Origin: Ochotona curzoniae
Lineage: Eukaryota; Chordata; Mammalia; Lagomorpha; Ochotonidae
Reading direction: 5' to 3'
Assembly (NCBI RefSeq): GCF_017591425.1
Contig: NW_024466607.1
Coordinates: 18,484,501-18,548,500 of the forward strand
DNA: 64,000 nucleotides
Shown: positions 21,300 through 32,089 of the stretch, piece after piece
Position numbering within the stretch: the first letter of the stretch is position 1
Layout of the letters: each line of letters opens with the position of its first letter
The notes under the pieces: generated by a model
The model's input: only the letters and a program-made list of their open reading frames with translations
What the model was told of the DNA's origin: nothing
Database searches by the model: none
Made by a program: the position numbers and the translations under genes

Positions 21300-21880
21300 G
21301 GAGAAAATCTGTTTCTCCCCAGGGCTTTTCAGCCTTCCTTCCATGGGGTTTTCTCTGGCTCCTCAACATGAAATATACTGGTGATATGCTTTGTGGGGAA
21401 AAAAAATATGTAAGTGTCAAGTTTACACAAAAATTATATTGGGAATTTATTTTAAAAAATTTAACAGCATTTCTTTAAACAGAAAGGTTCCCTGGAGGCC
21501 TTTTAAATAATTTGATTTACAAACACTGAACTTGCACAGGACCTTTCAGGAAAATGCTCTGTGTAGACGGGAGGTGGGTGGGTTTTGATGACATGCACAG
21601 TGTGTGCAATCCTCACGTGCATTTTTTGTGATTGTGTCTGTCCTACTGGGCGTGTGATGATCACTTGTTTTCATGATTCCTGTTCTCACTGTCATGTGAA
21701 TCACTTACTTGCAGGGGGCGCATCTTAATCATCTTTGTGTCTACGCTACCCAACAGGGTCGTTGACAACTGGACTCCCGTCTTGCTTCTTCCTATCCTGA
21801 GTGCCCACTCTAAGGATACCATGGAGGGCAATCTGACAGCATTTGTTTCCTCTTTGGAAGTAGTGTAGGGTTGTTCTTTT
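21300..21880. other. Unique DNA
   Basis: Nothing recognised. The 93-codon plus frame at 21197-21478 starts inside the MITE and is treated as chance. Confidence 0.5.
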
Positions 21881-21884
21881 TTAA

Positions 21885-22150
21885 AATATTTTTATTTATT
21901 TAAGAGGCAGAATCAGGCATCACCCACCTGCTAGTTAACTCCCCAGACGTTCACAGCAGCGACACTGGACTGGGGCTGGAGCTGGGAGTTACCGATACTC
22001 CAGGTTTCCTGTATGGGAGAAAGGGACACCACTAATGAGCTATCACTGCTGCTCCCTGGGTCGACATTAATGGGAAACTTGTGTTGGGAATCAGAGCTGG
22101 AAATCAAGGCCGAGCACTGTGATGTGGAATCTGGGTGTCTTAATTGCTAG
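21885..22150 (-). mobile_element. CSINE, old type
   Basis: Tail tttttatttatttaagaggc, then ccacctgctagttaactccc, gactggggctggagctggga, attaatgggaaacttgtgtt and head gctaggtcagacacctaat. Confidence 0.75.
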
Positions 22151-22214
22151 GTCAGACACCTAATCCTAATAAATATTCCTGTAGTTGTACAAACTCTTTC
22201 TTGGTATAGCTTAC

Positions 22215-22516
22215 GAAAACATTTATTTTTGAAGCATTAATTTGGTTCTTTCTTGTTCTTTTGGAAATCAGACAGAGATCTTCCTTCTGCTGGTTTAGTC
22301 TCCAAATCATTATAACAGTCAGAGCTAGACCAATCTGAAGCCAGGAGCCAGGAGCTTCTTCTGAGTCTCCCATTTAGGTGTAGGGACCCAAGTAATTGGG
22401 TCATCCTCCACAGCTTTCCCAGGTACATTAACAAGAAACTGGATCAGAAGTGGAACAGCAAGGACTTGAACCAGTACCATAGACACAGTTTTACTTGCTA
22501 TGCCCTAGTGTTACCC
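22215..22516 (-). mobile_element. CSINE
   Basis: Body agctagaccaatctgaagcc, ttctgagtctcccatttagg, gatcagaagtggaacagcaa and head cttgctatgccctagtgtta. The tail region is diverged. Confidence 0.85.
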
Positions 22517-22519
22517 CAG

Positions 22520-22640
22520 AATCCAACGCTTGAGCCAGTATTGTACATCAGCAAGAAGTTGAGTAGAAAGTGGAGCCAGAACTTGGCTCCAGATGCTCTG
22601 ACATGGGATGCTGGCAGCTAAGCCTCAGCCCAGCCATTAT
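22520..22640 (-). mobile_element. CSINE head-half fragment
   Basis: Reads cgcttgagccagtattgtac, tcagcaagaagttgagtaga, gacatgggatgctggcagct, agcctcagcccagcca. The 3' half is absent; it directly abuts the SINE ending at 22516. Confidence 0.65.
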
Positions 22641-22641
22641 A

Positions 22642-23218
22642 ACAGATGCTTTCCCCATGTAGTTATTGAACGTTCCTGACCACAAACCATCTGTAGGTAT
22701 GAACTCGATCTCACCGAGGGACTCATTCATTGCATAGCTGCCATCAATGTACTAGCACAAGATAGTAGCCTTGATTACCACAAGCTAGACAGATGGAGTC
22801 TCTGTGAAGCTTATACGTGAGGGGCAGGGCAGAGACAGAAGCAATGGCCAGTTGTGTGGTATGTGTTAGGGCAGCATGGAACCCAGTGGGGAGCAGATGC
22901 TGGCCAGGCCATTGGGGTGGGAAAGAAGCTTGTATGTAGAAGATTCAGCCAAGCCAGAGTGTGGAGAGCAAGTCCCAGGGAGCATAGAGGGCAGCTGGGG
23001 TTAGGTGGCTGCCATGCCTTGTGTTTTGGAAGAGACTCGATGGCAGGCAGGGAATGGGAAAACTGTGCTTGGGGACCAGGGGAAGGCTTCAATGTACTTG
23101 GGACCAGCTGAGGGCTGTTGACCAGGAATCTGTTGGTGGGAGCATCCTCTGTGATTGATCATGGGCTGTATTTGGCTTTCACTAGCTGAAGTTGGACGAA
23201 GGGATCAAGATTGTGAAA
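22642..23218. other. Unique DNA
   Basis: Frames of 85 and 93 codons lie antisense to each other here (22811-23111) and show no recognised family. Confidence 0.45.
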
Positions 23219-23220
23219 GT

Positions 23221-23508
23221 TGGGACTGGTGCTGAGGCACAGCATGCTAAGATGCAACCTGTGATGCTAGCACTCCATCTCAAAGTGTGGATTCAGGTTC
23301 CAGCTGCTCCACTTCAGAGCCAGCTCCCTACGAATATGCCTGGGAAAACAGCAAACAATGATTTGGAAACCTGGATGGAGTTCTAGACTCCTGACTTCGG
23401 ACTAGCCGAGCCCTGGCCATTGCCGCCGTTTGGAGAGTGAACCAGTGAGCGTCTTTCTATTGTTCCCTCTAACTGTGTCACTTTGCCTTTCAAATAAATA
23501 AAATCCTA
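23221..23508 (+). mobile_element. CSINE, CAAATAAA-tail type
   Basis: Head gggactggtgctgaggcaca, then agctgctccacttcagagcc, acctggatggagttctagac, gagtgaaccagtgagcgtct and tail gcctttcaaataaataaaat. Confidence 0.88.
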
Positions 23509-23509
23509 A

Positions 23510-24122
23510 ATCAATTAGGAGAGCTGACCATCATTCATCAAGTCCTGGTGAGTTACTGTTTGGCTTCCTAGGATTGCTTCTAGAGATAATGGTCTGACTT
23601 CCTACACCTATAGCCTGTAGCAGGCTGTCTGCCCGGTCAGATCGCTGCTGCCAATGAAGGCAGAGCTTCAGCTTGGTAAGGTCTAGCCATTGTCTGTTCA
23701 TATAGTTCATCTCTCGTTATCATCAAGGAGCACTACTCACAGTGGTTGGCATCTAAATTAGAGTTGCAAATAAGAGCAAACCCTTTCATTAATGTATAGT
23801 AAATCCCCTCAAATTATCCATAATGACACGGTTACCCAATTAAATTAGCTTGAACAGACTGAACTACCTTTATCAATGTATTGGACATGCCTTTTCCCCA
23901 GCACATCAAATGCCTATCCAGGAAGACTTACATTCTTAGCACACAACAGCTTTCTAACATTGAATGATTTCTTGTAAACATAATAAATCAAAATTTTTTC
24001 AACCATTCTAAAAACGTTTACCAGCCTGAACAAGTTGTGCTGTATCTCTGCAAATGTGAAAAAACCCCAAATTTCAAATAAATCACATAGATTCACTAAT
24101 ATGCTCTATTAACCACCTCATT
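23510..24122. other. Unique, AT-rich DNA
   Basis: Nothing recognised. Confidence 0.45.
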
Positions 24123-24124
24123 TA

Positions 24125-24430
24125 AATTTTTAAAAATTTAGTGTCGCGCTATCTGAGAGACAGCCAACCAATAAGATGAACTGAGATCAATCTATTGGTT
24201 TATTCTCCAAAAGCCTGCAAGAGCTAGGGTTGGGCCAGGCAGAAGCCAGGAGCCGGCATTTTAGCTGGATCTCCCAAGTGGGTGACAGCAGCCCAAGACT
24301 TGAGTGATCCCTGTAACCTCCCAGGGAGCCAGTTACCCAGAAGCTTTATCAGAATCGGAGGAACAGAGATTTGAACCTGCCACGTCATGTGTGACGCAGG
24401 ATGTCAAGTGGCCTCCTAACTTGGTGTCCC
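24125..24430 (-). mobile_element. CSINE, old type
   Basis: Tail aatttttaaaaatttagtgt, body gctagggttgggccaggcag, gatctcccaagtgggtgaca, tcagaatcggaggaacagag and head ctcctaacttggtgtccc. Confidence 0.75.
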
Positions 24431-24439
24431 TTCCAGAGC

Positions 24440-25124
24440 CCGGCTTTCCTTCATATAAACACACACCAAAAGTCTCTGTCCTGTTAGCTCCATACCACAC
24501 TCACCCATAACAAGGGAAGGTTAAGGTGTACAGAGGTGCAAGGCTTCTTTGATGAACTAGGACTCCCTGCCAAGGAACATGCAGGGCTGCACAGGCACTT
24601 CCACGCCCAGATTAGATAGTCTCCCGAGCTCTTTCACATTCTTGCATTGTCTGATTTTAGGATTCTGTGAACCCAGATAAACCCTCTTTGGCATTTTAAA
24701 TCACCTTATCTCTTCCAAAGAAACCCGGATAAAAATGGTACTGCTTGCTTTGTTGCTGTGTTCTTTCTTTTCCCTTTGAATTATCCTCTCCATCTCTTTA
24801 CAGTCCCTCAGGGCAAGGGCTGGCTCTTTCTGTGCATGGCATTTGTTCCAGTGGCTAGAATGCAATTGGATGCTTAACAAGGCCTAATTCTAATAATGTG
24901 GATTATGCTATAATGCCATCTGGATACCTTGATAAGCTTAGCAGAGACCCATAATATTAAAAAAAAAAAAAAAACTTGTCCATAAAAATAGATGGCCAAT
25001 GCTTCAGGAAAAAAACAGGCTGACTCGTGCTCTATGTTACAATACAGGTTGATTAGATATCCCCCAGGAGTTATCTCTAAGAATCTGTACCTCCCCGTAT
25101 ATGTTCAATAATATTTGAAGTTGT
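24440..25124. other. Unique DNA
   Basis: No repeat besides an A run at about 24960-24974. Confidence 0.5.
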
Positions 25125-25138
25125 CAAAATTAATCACT

Positions 25139-25474
25139 ACGGGCCCGGCGCGGTGGCGCAAGTGGTTAAAGGTCCTCGCTTTGCACGCCCGGGATCCCAT
25201 ATGGGCTCCGGTTCTAATCCCGGCAGCCCCACTTCCCTTCCAGCTCCCTGCCTGTGGCCTGGGAAAGCAGTCGAGGACGGCCCAAGGCTTTGGGAACCTG
25301 CACGCGCATGGGAGACCCGGAAGAGGCTCCTGGCTTTGGATCGGCATAGTATCGACCCGTTGCGCGCACTTGGGGAGTGAATCATCGGACGGAAGATCTT
25401 CCTCTCTGTCTCTCCTCTCTGTATATCCGCCTTTCCAATAAAAAAATAATAAAAATAAATCTTTAAAAAAAAAA
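25139..25474 (+). mobile_element. CSINE, young type, full length with perfect TSD
   Basis: The cleanest copy in the window. Exact A box tggcgcaagtgg (25154-25165) and near B box ggttctaatcc (25210-25220) are spaced as in an active tRNA-type promoter. Body has gtgaatcatcggacggaaga and ctgtatatccgcctttccaa; the tail has AATAAAA repeats and an A run. The TSD caaaattaatcact is perfect at 25125-25138 and 25475-25488. Confidence 0.98.
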
Positions 25475-25704
25475 CAAAATTAATCACTGGGCCTATTGTT
25501 CTGAAAACTCTTTATTTAAGATAGTAGCCCAATGTTCAAGGTTGGTTTTGTGTAAGCTACCTGGAACCCTGATGGGAAGATTTGGTTTGAACAGTGACAT
25601 TTTCTAGTTGGCTGAGGAATTCTCCTTCAAAGTATTTTTTTCCTTTTTTTTTTTTTTTAAGCCAGTACCTTTTTTAAAAGAGCATCCTGAAGCATGCTGT
25701 ATCC

Positions 25705-25950
25705 TTAACTTCTTTTTATCTGATTTAGATGAAGGGCAGAGAGGCAGAAAGTTCTCATCTACTGATTCACTACCCAAATGAGCCCTAATTGCCCAGGCTG
25801 TGCCAGCCCATGCCAGAAGTGGGAACTGAGGCTAGGCGGCAGGGGAGCAGCCACTTCAGCCATGCTGTTGTCTCCTAGCAGGTACATCAACAGGAAGCTG
25901 GAAACAGAAGTCAGGCAAAAACTCAAACTCATATCCCCAAAAGTGCCTTT
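25705..25950 (-). mobile_element. CSINE, old type, diverged
   Basis: Order gagaggcagaaagttctcat, tactgattcactacccaaat, ctagcaggtacatcaacagg, gaagctggaaacagaagtca. The head is poorly preserved. Confidence 0.65.
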
Positions 25951-25961
25951 TTTTTTTTTGC

Positions 25962-26222
25962 TTCCTTTTTTTTAATTAAATGATTTATTTTGAAAGAGTT
26001 GCAGAGAGCAGGGAGGAAAAAAAGAGAGAGAGGGCCCTTGCATCCACAGATTACCACAACAACCAAGAGCCAAAAGCATCATCTGGGTCTCCCACATGGG
26101 TGTCAGTGGCCCAAGCACCAGGGCCATATTCCACTGGTTTTCTAAGAGCATTAGTTGAATCAAAAGTGAGGTCAGCACCACAGGAGGACGCCTGGCCCAC
26201 TAAGCCACAGTGCCAGCTCCAT
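25962..26222 (-). mobile_element. CSINE, old type
   Basis: Tail aattaaatgatttattttga, then ctgggtctcccacatgggtg, ccatattccactggttttct and head actaagccacagtgccagct. In tandem, same strand, with 25705-25950. Confidence 0.82.
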
Positions 26223-26224
26223 AA

Positions 26225-26764
26225 GATTGTCTTGCTGCACCTGTCGTTAGCATGCTAGTGCTGCTATTACTTTTCTCTTTCTGGTTCTGTTGATTGACTT
26301 CATGCTACAGCAGATAAGGATTTAACCCTTGCTGTTTGCTACCCTATCCCACATGCCTATTTCCCATCCTCCAGGATAATTTATCATCATTTTAGTTAAA
26401 TGAATATTCAGTGTATACATTGTCATGGTTCCATATGCTATTCAGGGCTCAACCATGTAGAAAACTGTAATTACTTTGCTTTTCCTGCACATTTTTTATT
26501 TTTTTCCCCTCAATAATTGCTTTGTTTGTTTGTTTTAAAATTTGCTTTAGTTTCTTGTGTGCTTAATTCTGATTCAACCCATTGTCTACATCAGCATTTC
26601 TTAAATGATCTGTGATGAATGACTAATTTTAAAAAATCCTCATCTGTTCACAGATGATACTTCTATCAAATATAATAAAAAATACATTTCTAGAACAGGC
26701 AATTTATGGATGACACCAAGGCAACTGACCACGCTTTGTGTAGCATGGTTCAGATTTCTTATGA
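26225..26764. other. AT-rich unique DNA
   Basis: Nothing recognised. Confidence 0.45.
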
Positions 26765-26769
26765 AATGT

Positions 26770-27035
26770 TAATTTGGTTTTATGTACCATGACAGGCAGA
26801 GAGAGAGAGAGGTCTTCTTTAGGCTGGTTTACTCCCCAAGTGCCCATAAGAGCTAGCCTGGAGCCTGGAGTTCCATCCAGGTCTCCCTGGTGCTTGGCAG
26901 GGGACAAGCTCTCCAACCATCACCTGTTGCCCTCAGGATCCGAAGCAGAGTAGCTGAGACTGAAACCAAGCCCTTTGATAGGAAATGTGGGCATCCAAGT
27001 GGCGTTTCATCTACTCTGTCACAATACCTGCTCCC
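26770..27035 (-). mobile_element. CSINE, old type
   Basis: Order gacaggcagagagagagaga, ggctggtttactccccaagt, tccatccaggtctccctggt, atcacctgttgccctcagga, gtgggcatccaagtggcgtt, tctgtcacaatacctgctcc. Confidence 0.78.
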
Positions 27036-27044
27036 AAGTTGCCA

Positions 27045-27332
27045 TGAAAAGCAAAGTTATTTAAGAGGTAGAACAGACCAGAGAGTATCTGTCTACTGCT
27101 TCATGTCCTAAGTGCTCACAGCAGCTGGGGATGGGACGAGCTAAAGGTGGGAGCTGGGAATTCTATCGGGATTTCCCATGGGGATAGCAGAGACCCAAGT
27201 CCTTATCCATCACCTGCTGCCTCCCAGGATGTGCATCAGCAGGAAGCTGGAGTCAGAAGTGGGTCCAGGACTCGAACCAGGCACTCCCATAGGGGCCACG
27301 GGATTCCAAGCTGCTAGACCAGACACCTAAGA
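27045..27332 (-). mobile_element. CSINE, old type
   Basis: Order gttatttaagaggtagaaca, tctactgcttcatgtcctaa, catcacctgctgcctcccag, gtgcatcagcaggaagctgg, ggactcgaaccaggcactcc, and head gctagaccagacacctaag. Same strand and abutting the copy at 26770. Confidence 0.85.
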
Positions 27333-27534
27333 CTCGTTTGCATACATTTAAACACATTGGCTGTACTGTCAGTGTCTCCTTGCAGGAGGCTCTTTGGCAC
27401 ACCCTGACCTGCCACCATGGAAATCCAAGCAGGGCTGTTTCTGGGTCAGAATTCTTGTTACTGTTAGCCTTGGGCCTTTCTTTTTCTTCCCTCTTATTTT
27501 ATTCCTGAAACATCTATCTACCTTATTCCTGTCT

Positions 27535-27795
27535 TGCTCTCCACTGGTTCACTTCCTGAATGGCTGCAATGGCCAGAGGTGATCTGACCCAAAACCTGGA
27601 GCTGGAGTTTCTTTCAGGTCTCCCACTTGGGTGCAGAGGCCAAAGAACTTGGGTTAGCCTCCACTGCCTTGCTAGGGCATAGGCATAGAGCTGGAAGTGG
27701 AGCAGCTGGGACTCAAACTGGTATATGTATGGTATGCTGGTGCTTCAGGTGAAGAATCAGCCTGATAAATCAATCACACTGCCCACACACACCGA
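27535..27795 (-). mobile_element. CSINE, tail diverged
   Basis: Order ctctccactggttcacttcc, gaatggctgcaatggccaga, caggtctcccacttgggtgc, gctggaagtggagcagctgg, and head cctgataaatcaatcacact. Confidence 0.8.
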
Positions 27796-27899
27796 GTTAC
27801 TTTTTTTTTTTTCTTTAGTAGAACATATCCTTTGGTAACTTTCTAGGAAAGGATATGTGGAAAACAAAGTTTTGGATGCATTGGTTATTAAAATGTGAA

Positions 27900-28225
27900 A
27901 ATATTTATTTTATAAAAAATATTTCTTGTTTTTTTGAAATACAGAGTTTACAGTGAGAGAGGGAGAGATAGAGCTTCCAGTCATGGATTCATTCCTCAAC
28001 TGACTACAGTAGCCAGGGCTGGACCAGACCAAAACCAAGAGTCAGGAGTGTCATCCAAGTCTCCCATGTGGGTTCAGGGACCCACGCACTTGGGCCATTC
28101 TCTGCTGATTTTTCAGGCACCTTAGCAGGGAACTGGGTTGGAGTAGAGCAGCCAGGACTTGAACCAGTGTCTCTACAGGATGTTAGTGTTGCAAGCAGCA
28201 GTTTAAGCGGCCACAGAGCCAGTTC
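27900..28225 (-). mobile_element. CSINE
   Basis: Tail aaaaatatttcttgtttttt, body gccagggctggaccagacca, gtctcccatgtgggttcagg, gagcagccaggacttgaacc and head agcggccacagagccagttc. Confidence 0.83.
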
Positions 28226-28800
28226 ATATTTTGTGTTCTTGATTGCTTTCTTGGGTTCTGTATAGAGTTCTTTTTCCTTGAGACCGTCTAGGTTCTCGAA
28301 TTTCCATCTGGAACCTGTGATTCCTGGCAGCTCAGCATGTCTTCCTTTGTGTCCAGGATTCTATATTTCACATAATGTGGATCTATGTCCAGTCAAGTCA
28401 GTATGTTGGGCACTTGGTGAGCCTTTTTACTTCTCAACATTGTTTTTGAGCAATTTCTTTCAATCTCCTTTCTCTCTTTGTTTTCTCTTCCTGGAAGTAC
28501 TGTTACTTGGGTGATGGTTCTGACTTGGTCTTTCCCATGAGGATTTTCCATACAATGCATTTGTCCCCCTGCTGTCCTTGCAGGGACCTCAGCATCCACC
28601 GTTCTCTATCTGGCTAATTAACCTGCCCTCTGGCTACCAACTTCAGGTGTTCTCATTACCGGTCCCATGCTCTCTAACCCGGCGGGGGAGGAGGGGTTAC
28701 CTTTTAACAGTTCGTTCTTGTGGGGTTTAGGAGGGAACAAAATCAAATAGGTGTGTCAGTCTACCATCTTCATGGTTTCTAGGTTGCCAGTTGTCCCCTC
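28226..28800 (-). mobile_element. Unassigned, possibly L1 5'/ORF1-region remnant
   Basis: Not a known repeat to me. Read on the minus strand, 28226-28600 gives Lys/Glu-rich, helix-like peptides in overlapping frames (for example KFENLDGLKEKELYTE and GRENKERKEIERN), similar in composition to L1 ORF1p coiled coils. The plus strand ends gtcagtctaccatcttcatg. No decisive ORF1 motif is seen; it may be unique DNA. Confidence 0.25.
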
Positions 28801-28844
28801 TCTCCCACCAGATCACTGAATAGTTGAGGATGGGAGCAGCTGTC

Positions 28845-29020
28845 AGATCCCGAGGGCTTTGACTCTGATCCCAGGGATATCCCTTACCAGCTGTGGGATC
28901 CTAGACACCTCTCATCATATCTTTAAACTTCAGTTCCTTCATCTGTCTCACGGGGAGAATAATACTTAGCCCACGGGGATTGTGGTGAGGCCTGGAGAGT
29001 CATGTACTCAGCACAGCACT
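28845..29020 (+). mobile_element. MIR SINE
   Basis: Sense order: ggctttgactctgatcccag, taccagctgtgggatcctag, cttcagttccttcatctgtc, cggggagaataatacttagc, tgtggtgaggcctggagagt, gtactcagcacagcactgca. A fairly complete MIR. Confidence 0.78.
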
Positions 29021-31585
29021 GCAGTGCCCTGTGGGGTCACTGTCGCTGCTCCCACTACTGGGGATACGCCCTTGTGGCCTTCCTGCTCTCCAACCTGTGT
29101 CATCTGACCCCAGTGCATTGCTATGCAAATCAGACCCACTCTTCCAACATGTACTGGAGAAGACCTATTGCATGGATTTTGTGGCACAAACTGAGGCTGC
29201 TCTGAGGGATTGTTCTTAGTTGTTGTTCCCAAAGCAGTCAAGGGACTGTCTCCAAAGTGCTGCTCTCATCCCAGAGTCTTGGTGATGAAGGCTCATGCTC
29301 TCCTCCTGGAGTCTCCCAAGTCTAGGTGGTAAAGGCCCACGCCTTCGCCAGGCCTCATAGAGCCTCTCTGCCTCGTGCCTCATGTCCCCAGGCTGGGCTC
29401 CCTCAGGCCGAGCTCTTGCAGATCCCAGGCTCTCAGTTCTCTTCTGCCAGCCCTGTGGAACTTGGCGCCCAGCCAGCTCTAAGCATATCTGGAAGCATTT
29501 TCTGACCTGCCATATTCCAACCCCTGTTTCGCAGGCCCTGCACTGGGTCAGTACCTCTTCCCTGACTCTACAACCAGTGTGCCCACTGCTTAAGGCCACT
29601 GAAGCTGTTTACTCATCTTTTCCATACCCCAATTCATAATTGCTCTGTGGACAGAGAACCTGTGACCTTCTCATTGTCTAAGCTTAGAATTCGACATGGT
29701 GCCTACGACTTCTTCGGTGAGATAATATTGGTAGAGTGAACACTGGAATGAAAGCATCAATTAATATTTTGGTTGGTATATACTTAATGAGTAAGATTCT
29801 CGAATTGGGGAACTTAGCAAAATGGTCTTCTTTAGAAACCTTCAGAGTTCAAAGCTTCCTCCTACACTACAAGACTGGGTTGGCACTGTTGGGGTCGGAG
29901 AGTTCTGAGGGAGATGTTGTAGATGATCTGGTCCCTTTCTTCTTGCTGACCACCTGCCCAGTGGAGCCAACATAAGAGCAATCACCTTGTTCCAACATCC
30001 CAAACAGACAAAAGAATCTTTACAGATTCTCTCATCAACTCAACAGCAGTTTTTCAGTCTCATCCCTGGGTGCTCATTGCCGTCCTAAAATACCTTATCT
30101 GCATGATGCTTCTAGAACAATTAAAACAGGGTGGGGCTTTTCCCATCTGGTGAGAGAACAGCTTGAAAGATCTCACACAAAGACACGCCAATGTGCGCTT
30201 TGATTCAGGTGAAGACAGACACTCCAGCTCAGCCTGCAGTAGATTCTGTGGGCCCCAACTCTGGAATCTGGATTAACGGCAGGAGGGTGCTCTCGAACCA
30301 GTTCATGATCACTTTTGGAAAACGTTAGGGCCAAATAAAACACCAGACTTCATGTTCAAGCTGTACTCCCAGCAGACACTTATTTAATGAACTCTTTTCC
30401 ACTTGCAGATGGAGGTTGAAGTTGCTCTAAATGTCAACCTGCATCTTTAGACTTAAATATGACGCACTGAGCCTCGTGAAGGGTTTCCCAACATGGGGGT
30501 TCAGCTGCCAGTCCCATGTCTTCCTTCCTCTCTTGGCCTGAATGATGCTGAAGCAGCCAAGATAGAAATTCTCCATTCAGAGGAAGTGACTGAGGCAGTG
30601 AAGAACCAGGGTGTCTTAGTAGGGCTCTAGTTTCCAGTGGAAAAAAACAACAAAAACTCATCTAGATTTTAGGTGAGAACTGGTTGTATTCATGGTTATA
30701 GTTAGTGGATTGGGTACTCTTGGATAGAAGTCTTTTTTTAAAAAAAAATTCTATATGTTTTCTTCATCTCTCAATATGCATTCAGGTTTTATTGAAAGAA
30801 GGCTAAGATCCACGCATAGCAGTCTTTGAGGAAGGTCAAAGCAAACTGACAAAGCACGATCAAAATTGCAGCACTGACATTGAGAACCAAGTGATGATGT
30901 TAAGTAGCCTCATTCCTATTAAATGAAATAAAAAAGCCATTATATGCATATGAGCCCAAAGCAAAATTGATCAGAAGAGTTAATCACCCTCATCAAGTCA
31001 CATTTCTCCAAGTGCCCTTTGGGTGCAAGTTGTCATGCTCTTAGGCACTAGCAGTTCATCTTGTCAAGGGCAACAGACTCAGTAAGGGGCAGTCCTGGTT
31101 TCTGGCTGGGGAGCAGGAGGAGGAGGAAACAGGAGAGCCCTCCTGGGCCATGTGGTTTCCAGAAGACATCACTGGTTCCACGGACTCCAGCCCGTTTGGA
31201 TCCACAGATGTAATAAACAATCATTTCATTACAAAAGGGTTTTTGTTCTCCTTGGTGGAGATGTGGATCTCTTTGTATCCCCAGTAAATGGGAGTGAGCT
31301 GTTCAGTGTTTCAGCCATGTGCTGTGGTGAAACTGAGTTGATGGTTCAAGGCTCCTTGGCCCTAGGAAATGCATGAGGGAGAGCTAATGTTGGCAGCCCA
31401 GCGTGTTCGTTCCATGCACTGACACCCCAGGGAGAAACCAGTGGATCATGGATCTTGCCCTTTCTGAGATCACCAAAGTCCCAGATGTGTCCTGATGTGG
31501 CTTTGCTTTTGCTCACTGTTTATAAATTGGAGCTAAGGAAGCATTGGAAATGCAGGTTGTTTTGTAGTTGCTGTTTCCACCTGCA
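29021..31585. other. Unique DNA, about 2.6 kb without a recent SINE
   Basis: No CSINE, L1 or RNA gene recognised. The longest frames (127 codons minus at 29216-29599; 85 plus opposite) are mutually antisense without a recognisable domain. An A run is present at 30740. Confidence 0.5.
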
Positions 31586-31587
31586 AC

Positions 31588-31725
31588 TGGCCTGAATTAG
31601 ACAAGGCACTTAGTGTCTCTGAATTTTTCTTCTCTTTGCAAAATGGAGATGAGTATGCTTACTTCACTGGGTTGCTGTAGGCCTCATGTCACCTGGCCGG
31701 TCCCAAGCACAAAGTATAAGCCCTT
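31588..31725 (+). mobile_element. MIR SINE
   Basis: Sense order: attagacaaggcacttagtg, tctttgcaaaatggagatga, ttcactgggttgctgtaggc, cccaagcacaaagtataagc. Confidence 0.65.
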
Positions 31726-31769
31726 CCAGGGCAGTGCTGGGAGTGGGGGTAGTAGGAATCATCAAAAAT

Positions 31770-32085
31770 GAAATATTTATTTATTTAAATCTTTATTTCT
31801 TCATAAATCAAAGAGACAGGAGAGTGAGCTCCTATCTGCTAATTCACGCACTTTACCTTTGCCCCCTCCCCCCAGTTCTTGCTACGGCCAAGACTGGGCC
31901 AGGTTGAAATCTGGAGCTAGGAAGTCAACCCAGGATTGACTTCCAAATTACTGGAGTCATCACCCCTACTTCCCAGGATGTGTACTGTAAGAAGTTGGAG
32001 CTAGGAGCCAGAGCCAGGTATCAAACTTAGGTACTCCAATGTGGGACATGAGTGTCTTCAGCAACAGGCCAGATGCCTTCCCCAA
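31770..32085 (-). mobile_element. CSINE, old type
   Basis: Tail tatttatttatttaaatctt, body gccaagactgggccaggttg, cttcccaggatgtgtactgt, ggtactccaatgtgggacat and head caacaggccagatgccttcc. Confidence 0.82.
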
Positions 32086-32089
32086 GTTA

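Noticed and set aside
25141..25225. tRNA gene, from A and B boxes
   Set aside because: The boxes belong to the tRNA-derived head of a CSINE; the sequence cannot fold into a normal cloverleaf as read.
25139..28225. Regularly spaced repeats as a CRISPR-like array
   Set aside because: The roughly 300-bp units are diverged SINEs; repeat and spacer sizes do not fit and the genome is mammalian.
29216..29639. 127-codon minus and 85-codon plus frames in GC-richer DNA
   Set aside because: They overlap antisense, lack any recognised motif, and no splice or promoter context supports either.
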